Source: JBEIQE01 sp040376705 | GTDB lineage: Bacteria; Pseudomonadota; Alphaproteobacteria; UBA2400 | Direction: 5' to 3' | NCBI GenBank assembly: GCA_040376705.1 | Contig: JBEIQE010000006.1 | Coordinates: forward strand, 62,001-126,000 | DNA: 64,000 nucleotides | Part shown: piece after piece, positions 54,472 through 62,247 of the stretch | Layout of the letters: each line of letters starts with the position of its first letter | Position numbering within the stretch: the stretch's first letter is position 1 | Position numbers and translations under genes: made by a program | The notes under the pieces: model-generated | The model's database searches: none | Told to the model about the DNA's origin: nothing | What the model saw: only the letters and a program-made list of their open reading frames with translations

Positions 54472-54490
54472 ACAATTTTCATAAAATTGT
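54472..54490. promoter_or_regulatory. Perfect inverted repeat in the divergent gap
   Basis: ACAATTTT (54472-54479), CAT, AAAATTGT (54483-54490): 8-bp arms, 3-bp spacer. It lies between the divergent secreted orphan (54343) and the 54571 gene. A related, imperfect A/T-rich symmetric stretch (AAAATTGTTAAAATTT) lies near 54399-54414. Possible operator for the start of the secretion locus. Confidence 0.45.
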
Positions 54491-54570
54491 AATCCACATC
54501 GGTCGGCTTATCCTTTAAAGTGGGTTTAAGGCCAAACCAGACGAGAGCTTGGCCAGAAGGGAGCAGGGAG

Positions 54571-55605
54571 ATGTTTTTCTTACGTCCGAATGCCACTTGG
54601 CTACAACAGGGGCAGCAGCAGGGGGTTAAGCCGTTCAGGGCCTCTGCCGAGCAGAAAGGCCCTTTAAGCAGCCTGTTCTTCACCCTGAGCCCACGCCAGA
54701 AGGCCCAGCTTTCCAAAAAGAACCGCAGAGCCAGCGATGCCTTGGGTCCGCGTGTCCAGATGGCCGCCAGCAGCGCCAAACCCTTCTTTGTGAGCGCGCC
54801 CGAGCAGCCGGCGCAGGGTGGCCGCCTCATATATGAGTATAGCGGTGATGACTGGACCTCGCCTGAGGAAGCCCTGCAGCTGACCGAGCTGAACGACAGC
54901 GCCGATAGCGTGATGAGCGAGCTTTCGCAAACCGACCGCGATTTGGCAGCGCTCAGCGCGCAGGCTGGTTCGGGGCAGATTTCAGCCGATTTAAGCCTCA
55001 CCGCGCAACAGACATTTACCCGTATTGATGCTCTCATGCAGCGCTGGAACCTGCGTGCCGAAGAGATTGAGCGCAACACGAGCGGCACCCAATGGGTGGC
55101 GTTTAACCCTGCAACCGGCAGCAGATTCCAGCAGACGCCCCTCGCCCGTCGCGCCGCGCGCCAGGCCTTTGCGCCCACCGCGACCCCGACCCAAAGCCAG
55201 CCTGCAGGCCGCAGCGGCGATGCCCGCCGCGCTCATTTAAGACATGAGTTCGGCGCCCGCCCGCAGGCCCCGGCGGTACAGATCAAGCACCGCCGCCTGC
55301 GTATTGCCGAGCGATATGCGGTCAGCAACACCGAAAAACTCAGTGGCCTGCGTCAGCAGATGAACCAGCTGGCCGCCAAACCCCAGCACATGACCATTAA
55401 GGCAGGTGGCCTGCGCCGTATTGCCCTCGCCCGTCTTGCCAGCTTGCATGGCAGTATCGACCATATGGCGCATGAGCTGCACGACCACCGCGAGCACATC
55501 GAGTTCAGCATCAAGCAGCGTATGGACCGCCGCCGCGGACCGCGCGCAGCTGCCTATCCGGCCCCTGTGCTGAAGCCCAAAACCAAAGACGACACGACCA
55601 CCTGA
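54571..55605 (+). CDS. Hypothetical basic helical protein upstream of the type IVB locus
   Basis: 344 residues from ATG 54571, preceded by GGGAGCAGGGAG; an upstream start at 54520 lacks a ribosome binding site. Very basic, with a helical central part (about residues 110-190, E-L-N-D-S-A-D-S-V-M-S-E-L) and a long Arg/His/Ala-rich C-terminal half (about 200-330). No signal peptide or membrane helix. A nucleic-acid or DNA-organising role, or a secretion chaperone, is possible but not supported beyond composition. An opposing 271-codon frame on the minus strand is its shadow. Confidence 0.75.
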   Translation: MFFLRPNATWLQQGQQQGVKPFRASAEQKGPLSSLFFTLSPRQKAQLSKKNRRASDALGPRVQMAASSAKPFFVSAPEQPAQGGRLIYEYSGDDWTSPEEALQLTELNDSADSVMSELSQTDRDLAALSAQAGSGQISADLSLTAQQTFTRIDALMQRWNLRAEEIERNTSGTQWVAFNPATGSRFQQTPLARRAARQAFAPTATPTQSQPAGRSGDARRAHLRHEFGARPQAPAVQIKHRRLRIAERYAVSNTEKLSGLRQQMNQLAAKPQHMTIKAGGLRRIALARLASLHGSIDHMAHELHDHREHIEFSIKQRMDRRRGPRAAAYPAPVLKPKTKDDTTT

Positions 55606-55663
55606 AACCAGGTCTGTTAACTTCCCCTGCGGAGTGCTGTTCAGGTGACATAGAATCACTGGA

Positions 55664-55691
55664 TTGACGGCGGCTCGAGTCCCGCTAAACT
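55664..55691 (+). promoter_or_regulatory. Putative promoter of the beta-CASP gene
   Basis: TTGACG (55664-55669), 16-bp spacer, TAAACT (55686-55691), about 107 bp before ATG 55798. The 192-bp gap here contains no other reading frame of note. Confidence 0.35.
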
Positions 55692-55797
55692 TAGCCCAAG
55701 CCAAAAATGGCAAAGCACGATAAACACAACATGTTGGGCACAAGCAGTACAAAACACGCAGTCGGTAGACTTCACCACGTCATTTCAGGGGGACGCG

Positions 55798-57303
55798 ATG
55801 GGGCCAGGGAACACGGCAGATAACAAGAACAAGCCAGTTGAATTAGGCCTCTATTTCCAGCCGCGCGGCGGTTGTAATGAAGAGGATGTGGGCAGCAATT
55901 GCGGTCAGCTCACTTATGGCTGGCAATCTGACAGCGGCCTGCATGGCGAAACCATTCTGGTCGGTCTTGGTGCGCATCCCGTTCGGCGAGCGCCCGATGG
56001 TAGCGGGCCCATGCAGCAAGCGCCCGATATCCTTGATCTGTTGAATCCGAAATCGCCCCAGAAACTGCGGGCTATTTTTTTACCCCACGCACATGGCGAT
56101 GATGATGACGGCATCATGCGTTACCTTGAACATGGCTATCGCCTGCCACCGATTTTTGCAGATGAGCTAACCATCAACATCCTGAAGGAGAAGCTGAGCG
56201 GCCGCATCCATAAGGGTGGCTGGCCAATGCTGGTAATCGTACGTCCCGGCGAGCCGGTGACCATCGGCCCCTTCACGCTTGAAGCCGTGCAGATGGGCCA
56301 TACGCTTTCAAGCAGCGGCGCTATAATTAAAGCGGGGGGCGTTGCAACCTTCTTCACCGGCGATTTCAAGCTCGACCAGACCACGCTCACCCCCAAGACC
56401 GATCTCAACCGCTTGGCGCGCATGGGCGAAAATCAGGAAATCGATGCATTGTTCCTTGATTCAACCCGCGCCGATAAACCCGGCAGCCCCACGCCCGAGG
56501 CCGATATACGCGCCAATTTAAAAGCGATTACTGATAAACACCCGCATAAGCGCATCAACATCGTGGTTGAGACCGGTAATGCCGAGGCCCTTGCGCGCGC
56601 TGGCTGGGTGGCCGCACAGGACAGCCGCGTTTATGTGCACCATGGCAGCTCGATTGAGCACCGCCTGCGCGCCATGAACCGTAGCGGTATGGACCTGCAA
56701 ACCCTGACCGGGCATGACGCACTGATTGTTGCCTCCGGCCCTACCAAGCTTGCGGGCAAGCTTAACCCCAGTTATGTGCTGAACGTCATGGCGGGTGTGA
56801 ATGGCGAAAAGTCATCCGTGCTCAACCGCGTGAGCCGCGGCGAGTACGAGCATTTTAAAGCAGGGCCGGATGATGTGTTCATCTTCTCATCGTCAGTCAA
56901 ACCATGGAATGCCGTCAAGCTTGAGGAAAACATCCGCTTGCTGCAAAGCCTTGGGGTTGAGCACATATATAGAGACGGACCTAACCAGCCAGCGCTTGAT
57001 GCCACCGGTCATGAACATGGCGAAGGGATCAAGCAGCTTGCAGCCCTTGTGCAACCCAAAAGCGCAGTTATTGGCGTGCATGGCAGTGCAGGCCAGCGCG
57101 ATGCCTGCCGCCAGCTGTTCAACCAAATTGGTGAGAAACCGGTTCCCATGGTGGTTGATAACGGTACGATCCTGCGCATTAACTCAGTAGATGCCGCCTT
57201 GACCGGCCATGAGGACCGCAGCCTGGTGAACATCCCGGTACGCCCGCACCCCAGCACGCTGGCTAACGCTCCTGCTGGCAAAGCCGAACTCAAGGTCGCC
57301 TGA
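55798..57303 (+). CDS. RNase J-like metallo-beta-lactamase/beta-CASP protein with altered metal site
   Basis: 501 residues. Layout follows RNase J: an MBL core (about residues 15-210 and 345-450) with an inserted beta-CASP domain. The catalytic H-x-H-x-D-H motif reads H97-A-H99-G-D101-D102, so the last histidine is Asp. Other motifs are recognisable but diverged: G-H-T-L-S-S, F-T-G-D-F-K, D-S-T-R-A, V-E-T-G-N-A-E, S-S-S-V-K-P-W-N, and G-V-H-G. Family members process RNA 5' ends; activity here is doubtful. GGGGGA ribosome binding site. It may be a locus-specific paralogue, not the housekeeping RNase J. Confidence 0.8.
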   Translation: MGPGNTADNKNKPVELGLYFQPRGGCNEEDVGSNCGQLTYGWQSDSGLHGETILVGLGAHPVRRAPDGSGPMQQAPDILDLLNPKSPQKLRAIFLPHAHGDDDDGIMRYLEHGYRLPPIFADELTINILKEKLSGRIHKGGWPMLVIVRPGEPVTIGPFTLEAVQMGHTLSSSGAIIKAGGVATFFTGDFKLDQTTLTPKTDLNRLARMGENQEIDALFLDSTRADKPGSPTPEADIRANLKAITDKHPHKRINIVVETGNAEALARAGWVAAQDSRVYVHHGSSIEHRLRAMNRSGMDLQTLTGHDALIVASGPTKLAGKLNPSYVLNVMAGVNGEKSSVLNRVSRGEYEHFKAGPDDVFIFSSSVKPWNAVKLEENIRLLQSLGVEHIYRDGPNQPALDATGHEHGEGIKQLAALVQPKSAVIGVHGSAGQRDACRQLFNQIGEKPVPMVVDNGTILRINSVDAALTGHEDRSLVNIPVRPHPSTLANAPAGKAELKVA

Positions 57304-57360
57304 TTCCTGCAAATCAGTTATGCTGCTTGCTCTTGAAGGCTTTGGCTTGAGGACGCAGTT

Positions 57361-58116
57361 ATGGAAGCGGTAGTTGATACAATCGGCTGGTTTGGCGGCC
57401 TGTGCGGCTTTGTGTTCGGCCTTGTCTTGGGCAGTTTTGTCGGCATGGCCAGTTGGCGCTGGCCGCGCGAAGAAAGCTGGCTTTCCCCCTCGCATTGCAC
57501 CACCTGCAACAAGAACATCCGCGCTCGCGACCTGGTGCCCGTGCTCAGCTGGCTGTACCGGCGTGGTAAATCGGGTTGCTGTGGCCAACCGATCAGCAGC
57601 CGTTATCCGCTCATCGAACTGGCCGTGGCTATCCCTTCGGCAATTGCGGGCTGGCATTTCGGCCTGAGTTTCGAGCTGGCATTACTAACGGGCCTAACCG
57701 CCACACTGGTTTTCCTCAGCGTGGTTGATCTCGATACCGGCCTGATTCCTGATGGCAGCCATCTTATTATCTTCGCGCTTGGCTGCGGCTGGGCCTATTT
57801 GCACCCGCCCGCCTCATGGGTTGATCCCGCCCTCAGCTTTTTACAGACCGCCGGTGTGGGCGTGCTGCTGGCCGGCGGTTACTCATGGCTGCGCAAACGC
57901 GACATGATGGGCTGGGGCGATGTCAAACTGATGGCCGCCAGCGCCATCTGGCTGCAGCCGATGCTTGCACCTGCCTATCTTTTAATCAGCGCTGCCCTTG
58001 GAATCGGCTTTGGTGTGTGGTGGACACGTAAAAAAGACAATCCCGAGTTCCCATTTGGCCCTGCCCTTGCGTTTACCCTGCTGGCGTTAATAGGCTGGCA
58101 ATGTTTCACCCAGTAG
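57361..58116 (+). CDS. Prepilin peptidase (A24 family)
   Basis: 251 residues, about seven membrane helices. N-terminal domain: G-S-F-V-G-M-A-S-W-R-W-P and a zinc-type C-T-T-C, but its second pair reads S-G-C-C-G instead of C-x-x-C-G, so the zinc knuckle may be impaired. The two peptidase aspartates are in V-D-L-D-T-G-L-I-P-D and G-W-G-D-V-K-L. It cleaves and methylates type IV prepilins or pseudopilins. IncI plasmids with a related secretion system also carry a prepilin peptidase (PilU) for a thin pilus, so the neighbourhood may be meaningful. No pilin gene is seen here. Confidence 0.92.
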   Translation: MEAVVDTIGWFGGLCGFVFGLVLGSFVGMASWRWPREESWLSPSHCTTCNKNIRARDLVPVLSWLYRRGKSGCCGQPISSRYPLIELAVAIPSAIAGWHFGLSFELALLTGLTATLVFLSVVDLDTGLIPDGSHLIIFALGCGWAYLHPPASWVDPALSFLQTAGVGVLLAGGYSWLRKRDMMGWGDVKLMAASAIWLQPMLAPAYLLISAALGIGFGVWWTRKKDNPEFPFGPALAFTLLALIGWQCFTQ

Positions 58117-58163
58117 TCTGGTCCTCTATCGACGAAACCTGACTTATCAAGTAAATAGAGTAT

Positions 58164-58940
58164 ATGAGCGCCAAAGTAAGCCTCGCTAAAAAGGACGCCC
58201 CGGCGGCCGCAGCAGCCCCACCGCCCAAAGCGGTGGCAGCGCCAGCTATGGCCCCTGCCGGCTCGGCCGCCCCTGCCAGCACCAAGCCAGACGGCCTGAC
58301 GCTGATTATGGCGCGTAATCATTTCTACGCCACCAACGTGCAGAGGATGATGATCGTCTTCCTCGGCCAGATTGTACTGATCGTGGCGATGGTTGCAGTC
58401 ATCTTCAAGCTCGTCGAGTTTACCGACAGCCGTGACTACTTCTTCCCCGCACAGGCAGATAACACCCTTATTCTCGAACGGCCGTTGTCCGAGCCGGTGT
58501 TCTCCAACGAGCAGATCCGGGCGTGGGTTGAAAATGCGGTTACCCGCACCATGACCTTCGGCTTCTATGACCACCTCTTGCGTTTGCAGCAGTCGCGCAA
58601 CTTCTTTACCACCGATGGCTGGGCCTCATTCACCCGCGCGATGGATCAGGCGCAGATGTTCGAGCGTATTGGCGCTGTGCCCAGTCCTACCCTGCGCGCC
58701 ACGCAGCAGGTTGTGGTTGCGCGCCTGCGCAGCGGCAACCGTGCCGAGATCAAGCAGGCAGGTATTCTGGGCGGCCGTTATACCTGGAAGGTTGAGCTGG
58801 ATATCGATATCACCTTTACCACCCGCTCGACCCAGACCCGCTTTACCTGGAAGGTGGATGTAACCGTCAGCCGTCTGCCCACCATGGAAAGTCGCGAAGG
58901 TATTGGTATCAGCCAGATGGTTGCGGAGGCCGCTTCCTGA
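58164..58940 (+). CDS. dotI: DotI/IcmL family type IVB secretion protein (copy 1)
   Basis: 258 residues. An Ala/Pro-rich cytoplasmic N-terminus (about 1-45) is followed by the family entry R-N-H-F-Y-A-T-N-V-Q-R, one membrane helix (about 58-80), and a periplasmic domain with E-R-P-L-S-E-P, W-V-E-N-A-V-T-R-T-M-T-F-G-F-Y-D and F-F-T-T-D-G-W. This is the closest of the four copies to Legionella DotI. DotI forms part of the inner-membrane core of the Dot/Icm machine. First of four tandem paralogues; its stop overlaps the next start as TGATG. Confidence 0.9.
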   Translation: MSAKVSLAKKDAPAAAAAPPPKAVAAPAMAPAGSAAPASTKPDGLTLIMARNHFYATNVQRMMIVFLGQIVLIVAMVAVIFKLVEFTDSRDYFFPAQADNTLILERPLSEPVFSNEQIRAWVENAVTRTMTFGFYDHLLRLQQSRNFFTTDGWASFTRAMDQAQMFERIGAVPSPTLRATQQVVVARLRSGNRAEIKQAGILGGRYTWKVELDIDITFTTRSTQTRFTWKVDVTVSRLPTMESREGIGISQMVAEAAS

Positions 58941-59725
58941 TGGAGATGCTGAACAAAATTCTTGCGCTAATTGGCTTTGGTGCCAGCAAGGTGCCGGGCG
59001 CAGGCGCAGCTTCGGGCGGTAACGAGGTGATGCAGCAGTCCCCAGACCTGCTCATGGCCACGCAGGTCAACTACCAGTATAACCGTAATACCTACCGTAC
59101 CCTCATAAACTTCGCGATTGTCGAGGCAGGCATCATTCTGGTGCTTATTTTTGTTTCGGGCTGGATTATTGCAACCGCCAACCCGCAGGACCGCTTCTTC
59201 ATGGCTACGGTTGATGGGCGTATCAGCCGCGTAATTCCGCTCGATACACCGACGGCCAACAACAACGAAATGTATAGCCGTGTAGGCACTTCAGTTGCAG
59301 CCGCCCTCACCTTCGGCTTCCTCGATTTCGAGCAACGCAAGATCGAAATGGGCCAGATGTTTGAGCCCGCCGCCTTGAACGATCTGTACGTCAAGTTCTT
59401 CGGTGCCAACGGTCTGTCGGAAATGAACCAGAACAACCATGTATTCATCACAGCCGTAGAGCCCTCGCGCCCGGGCGGCGTGATTAGCCAGAATGTACAG
59501 GATAATATCTATCGCTGGGTGATTCAGGTTCCCCTGCTGGTCACACGCAAGATCGGCACGAGCGAAGAAGGCCAGGTTGTCAGCCGCTGGACCGCACAGG
59601 TATTGGTACAGCGCGCCAAGGCGATTGAAGTTCCACGCGGGTTTATTACCACCAACATCCTTTCCCTTAAGCAAGAGGGCGTGGTGCAACAGGCGCCGAC
59701 ACAGGTTCAGGGAGTAACGCCATGA
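58940..59725 (+). CDS. DotI/IcmL-like protein (copy 2)
   Basis: 261 residues. Short cytoplasmic part, helix at about 55-78, periplasmic domain with V-I-P-L-D-T-P, A-A-A-L-T-F-G-F-L-D-F-E and F-F-G-A-N-G-L-S. It shares layout and the T-F-G-F-x-D block with copy 1 but is strongly diverged. Overlaps copy 3 by ATGA. Could play the DotJ/IcmM-like partner role, which in Legionella is a truncated DotI relative; this copy is full-length. Confidence 0.82.
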   Translation: MEMLNKILALIGFGASKVPGAGAASGGNEVMQQSPDLLMATQVNYQYNRNTYRTLINFAIVEAGIILVLIFVSGWIIATANPQDRFFMATVDGRISRVIPLDTPTANNNEMYSRVGTSVAAALTFGFLDFEQRKIEMGQMFEPAALNDLYVKFFGANGLSEMNQNNHVFITAVEPSRPGGVISQNVQDNIYRWVIQVPLLVTRKIGTSEEGQVVSRWTAQVLVQRAKAIEVPRGFITTNILSLKQEGVVQQAPTQVQGVTP

Positions 59726-60375
59726 CCGCTACGCCCAAGAAACCAGCTGCCAAGGCAGGTACCGCCGCCAAGCCTGTCGCCAAAAAACCGGCTGCCCTGC
59801 CGCCGCCAGCAGACGTTACGGTTGGCCGCTCGGTTGGTGCCACCATTATCGGCCTTATCTTCACTGGCGCGCTCTGCGCGTTTGTGTTCGGCAACCAGCG
59901 TAGCGATGTGATGCTGGCCGTCTCGCACGAGGCGCGCGGCGTAACTTCACTGCAGTCATCAAGCACCCCCAATACCAGCAGCGAAGCCCTGCTCAACTGG
60001 ACCAAACTCGCCATCAGCGAAGTGTTTACCTATAACTTCAATGATATCGGACCGCGTATTATGGGCGCGCAGCGCTTCTTCACGCCTGAGGGCTGGACCG
60101 GCTTCCTGCTCGCCATGGGTGAACAGCAAATTCTGGCGCAGGTGGAAAGCCAGCGCCAGTTCGTTTCCACCATTCCGGGGGCCAATACGGTTGTAACCTC
60201 TGAGGGCCAGGTGGGCGATACCTACTACTGGACCGTGCAGATGAATACCGTGACCAGCGTTTACACAGGCGCAACCAGCGTGAAGAACGGTGCCATGACC
60301 CTGAAGATTGCGCGTATCCCAACGCGTGATTCAGATGCCGGTTATCCGTTCGGCATCGTCCAGATTATCCAATAG
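59722..60375 (+). CDS. DotI/IcmL-like protein (copy 3)
   Basis: 217 residues, the shortest copy. Lys/Pro/Ala-rich cytoplasmic part (about 1-35), helix at about 38-56, then E-V-F-T-Y-N-F-N-D-I and F-F-T-P-E-G-W-T-G-F in a periplasmic domain. The F-F-T-x-x-G-W block aligns it with copies 1 and 4. Ten base pairs before copy 4. Confidence 0.8.
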   Translation: MTATPKKPAAKAGTAAKPVAKKPAALPPPADVTVGRSVGATIIGLIFTGALCAFVFGNQRSDVMLAVSHEARGVTSLQSSSTPNTSSEALLNWTKLAISEVFTYNFNDIGPRIMGAQRFFTPEGWTGFLLAMGEQQILAQVESQRQFVSTIPGANTVVTSEGQVGDTYYWTVQMNTVTSVYTGATSVKNGAMTLKIARIPTRDSDAGYPFGIVQIIQ

Positions 60376-60384
60376 GTAGGCGCC

Positions 60385-61092
60385 ATGACTTTCGATTCCG
60401 GATCTGCCGCCTCCCGCCCCCGCAAGGTCAGTCTTGCCAAACGCAGTGATAATTCTGGCGTGCGCGGGCCCGTACAGGCCAAAATCGGTGCTGCCTTCCA
60501 GCAGGATGCAGCCAAGAGCATTCTTCTGCTCAAATACATGCAGTATGCGGTTATGGCCGGCCTGGTCATTTTGGTTGTCATGCTGGCTAACTTCAGCACC
60601 ACCAGCTACCGCCTGTTTGCCACCACGGCCGAAGGCAAGCTCACCATCCCCCCGCCAGTAGATCAGGAAATCGGCGATAACGTGGTTGCGCTGTGGCTGG
60701 TTGATGCCATGACCAAAACCCTCACCATGGGGTTCCACGACTACCAGCTGCGCCTCTTGGAAATCCGCCCCATCTTCAACGACCGTGGCTGGGACTCCTT
60801 CACCCGCTTCCAGCGCACGCCATATGGCACGCGTCCAGCCATCCGCGCCGGGCTTGAAAACAACTACCTGATGATGAAGTGCCGCCCCAGTGCACCGCCA
60901 CAAATTCTCGAAAAAAGCCTGATCAGTGGCGTTTTCACCTATAAAATTCAGGTCAAGATGTACGTTACACGCTATCTGGATGGCACTGAGTCTTCCGGTA
61001 ACGAGGTCTTTGAAGTGCTGGTTGAACGCGTAAAACCGGAGATTAACCCAGCCGGTATTGCCATTTCGCAATGGCGTTACACAGGAAACTAG
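60385..61092 (+). CDS. DotI/IcmL-like protein (copy 4)
   Basis: 235 residues. Basic cytoplasmic part, helix at about 50-70, then T-K-T-L-T-M-G-F-H-D-Y-Q-L-R and F-N-D-R-G-W-D-S-F in the periplasmic domain. It has no gap to copy 3 beyond 10 bp, but a 171-bp AT-richer gap follows before dotH, with a likely new promoter. Confidence 0.82.
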   Translation: MTFDSGSAASRPRKVSLAKRSDNSGVRGPVQAKIGAAFQQDAAKSILLLKYMQYAVMAGLVILVVMLANFSTTSYRLFATTAEGKLTIPPPVDQEIGDNVVALWLVDAMTKTLTMGFHDYQLRLLEIRPIFNDRGWDSFTRFQRTPYGTRPAIRAGLENNYLMMKCRPSAPPQILEKSLISGVFTYKIQVKMYVTRYLDGTESSGNEVFEVLVERVKPEINPAGIAISQWRYTGN

Positions 61093-61263
61093 TAACCGGA
61101 AAAGCGATTAAAGAAGAACTTTAAGGTGTATTTTAGTCATTTCGATTCTTCTTGGCCTTGCCTTCATGGCGTTTTTACGGGCAGTGTGGCCGAAATCCGT
61201 GATGTTGGGCTTGATGAAATTGTGCGAACAGACTAAACGATATGTGTTGCGGGAGTTTATCGG

Positions 61264-62247
61264 ATGCTTATGACCAAATCTCTGTTCCAGTTTGCCTTCG
61301 CCGTGGCGATGACCGGCACGTTGTTTATTGCACAGCCTGCGTCTGCGCAATCTAACGACTTCTCTGGCGGTGGCGGCCTTGATGACTTCGTAACGCCGCC
61401 TGAAGGCGAAACCGATCCTGCCCGTATGGTCAATGACATGGCCTTCCAGAGCACACTCGATGCTGCCATGCCGCTGCGCCCCGACCAGATCCAGAAGCTG
61501 ATCGGCCGTATGTCCGAGCTGCAGCGCGTCACCGCTCCATCACTGGCCGACCCTGTGCGCCCCAATCCGGTACTCAAAGTTGAAACCATTTCACTCGACC
61601 CGAGCGGTCAGCCCCCAATCATCAAGGTTGCTGCCGGTTATGTCACCAGCGTCATGATGATGGATGCGACCGGCGCGCCCTGGCGTATTGAAGACGCTGC
61701 CTTTGCCGGCAAGTTCGAAGTTCGTGTTGTTAACACGGGCGAAGGCAACATCATGCGCATCATTCCGATGAGCCGCTTCTACGAAGGTAACATCACGATC
61801 CAGCTCGCTGAGCTGGCCACCCCCATCACCTTCCGTCTGGTGGCCGGTAATGATGAAGTTTACTTCCGTTACGATGTTCGCGTACCCGCCATGGGCCCCA
61901 ACGCCCGCGCCCCGCGCTTTGTTTCGGCCAACTCGATGGTTGCTGGCGACAGCGTGATGATGGCTGTACTCGATGGCTACCCGCCAGCCAGCGCCAAGCG
62001 CCTGTCGGTGAGCGGTCTTGATGATCGTAGCGCCGCCTGGTCGGTCAATGGCCAGACCTATCTGCGCACCCCACACAGCCTGCTCTCGCCGGCCTGGACA
62101 TCGAGCACCAGCTCGGGCGACGGCACCACTGTTTACGCTATTCCTGAAACACCGGTTCTGCTGCTGTCTGACCAAGGTTTGATGGTGCGCGCACGCATTA
62201 CCCGCCCTGAAGGTATTACTGCTGGAGACTCGACCAATGGCAACTGA
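61264..62247 (+). CDS. dotH: Type IVB secretion system outer-membrane-associated protein DotH/IcmK
   Basis: 327 residues with a Sec signal peptide ending P-A-S-A-Q (near residue 29). Family blocks are clear: P-L-R-P-D-Q-I, L-Q-R-V-T-A-P, S-L-D-P-S-G-Q-P-P-I-I-K-V-A-A-G-Y-V-T-S, D-A-T-G-A-P-W-R-I and V-R-V-P-A-M-G-P-N-A. In Legionella DotH joins DotC and DotD in the outer-membrane core. It starts with GGGAG upstream of ATG 61264 and overlaps dotG by 11 bp. Confidence 0.93.
   Translation: MLMTKSLFQFAFAVAMTGTLFIAQPASAQSNDFSGGGGLDDFVTPPEGETDPARMVNDMAFQSTLDAAMPLRPDQIQKLIGRMSELQRVTAPSLADPVRPNPVLKVETISLDPSGQPPIIKVAAGYVTSVMMMDATGAPWRIEDAAFAGKFEVRVVNTGEGNIMRIIPMSRFYEGNITIQLAELATPITFRLVAGNDEVYFRYDVRVPAMGPNARAPRFVSANSMVAGDSVMMAVLDGYPPASAKRLSVSGLDDRSAAWSVNGQTYLRTPHSLLSPAWTSSTSSGDGTTVYAIPETPVLLLSDQGLMVRARITRPEGITAGDSTNGN

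Noticed and set aside
54363..55178. 271-codon minus-strand frame opposite the 54571 gene
   Set aside because: Low-complexity Ser/Arg/Leu translation with no start signal. The plus-strand frame has a strong ribosome binding site and continues in the direction of the locus.
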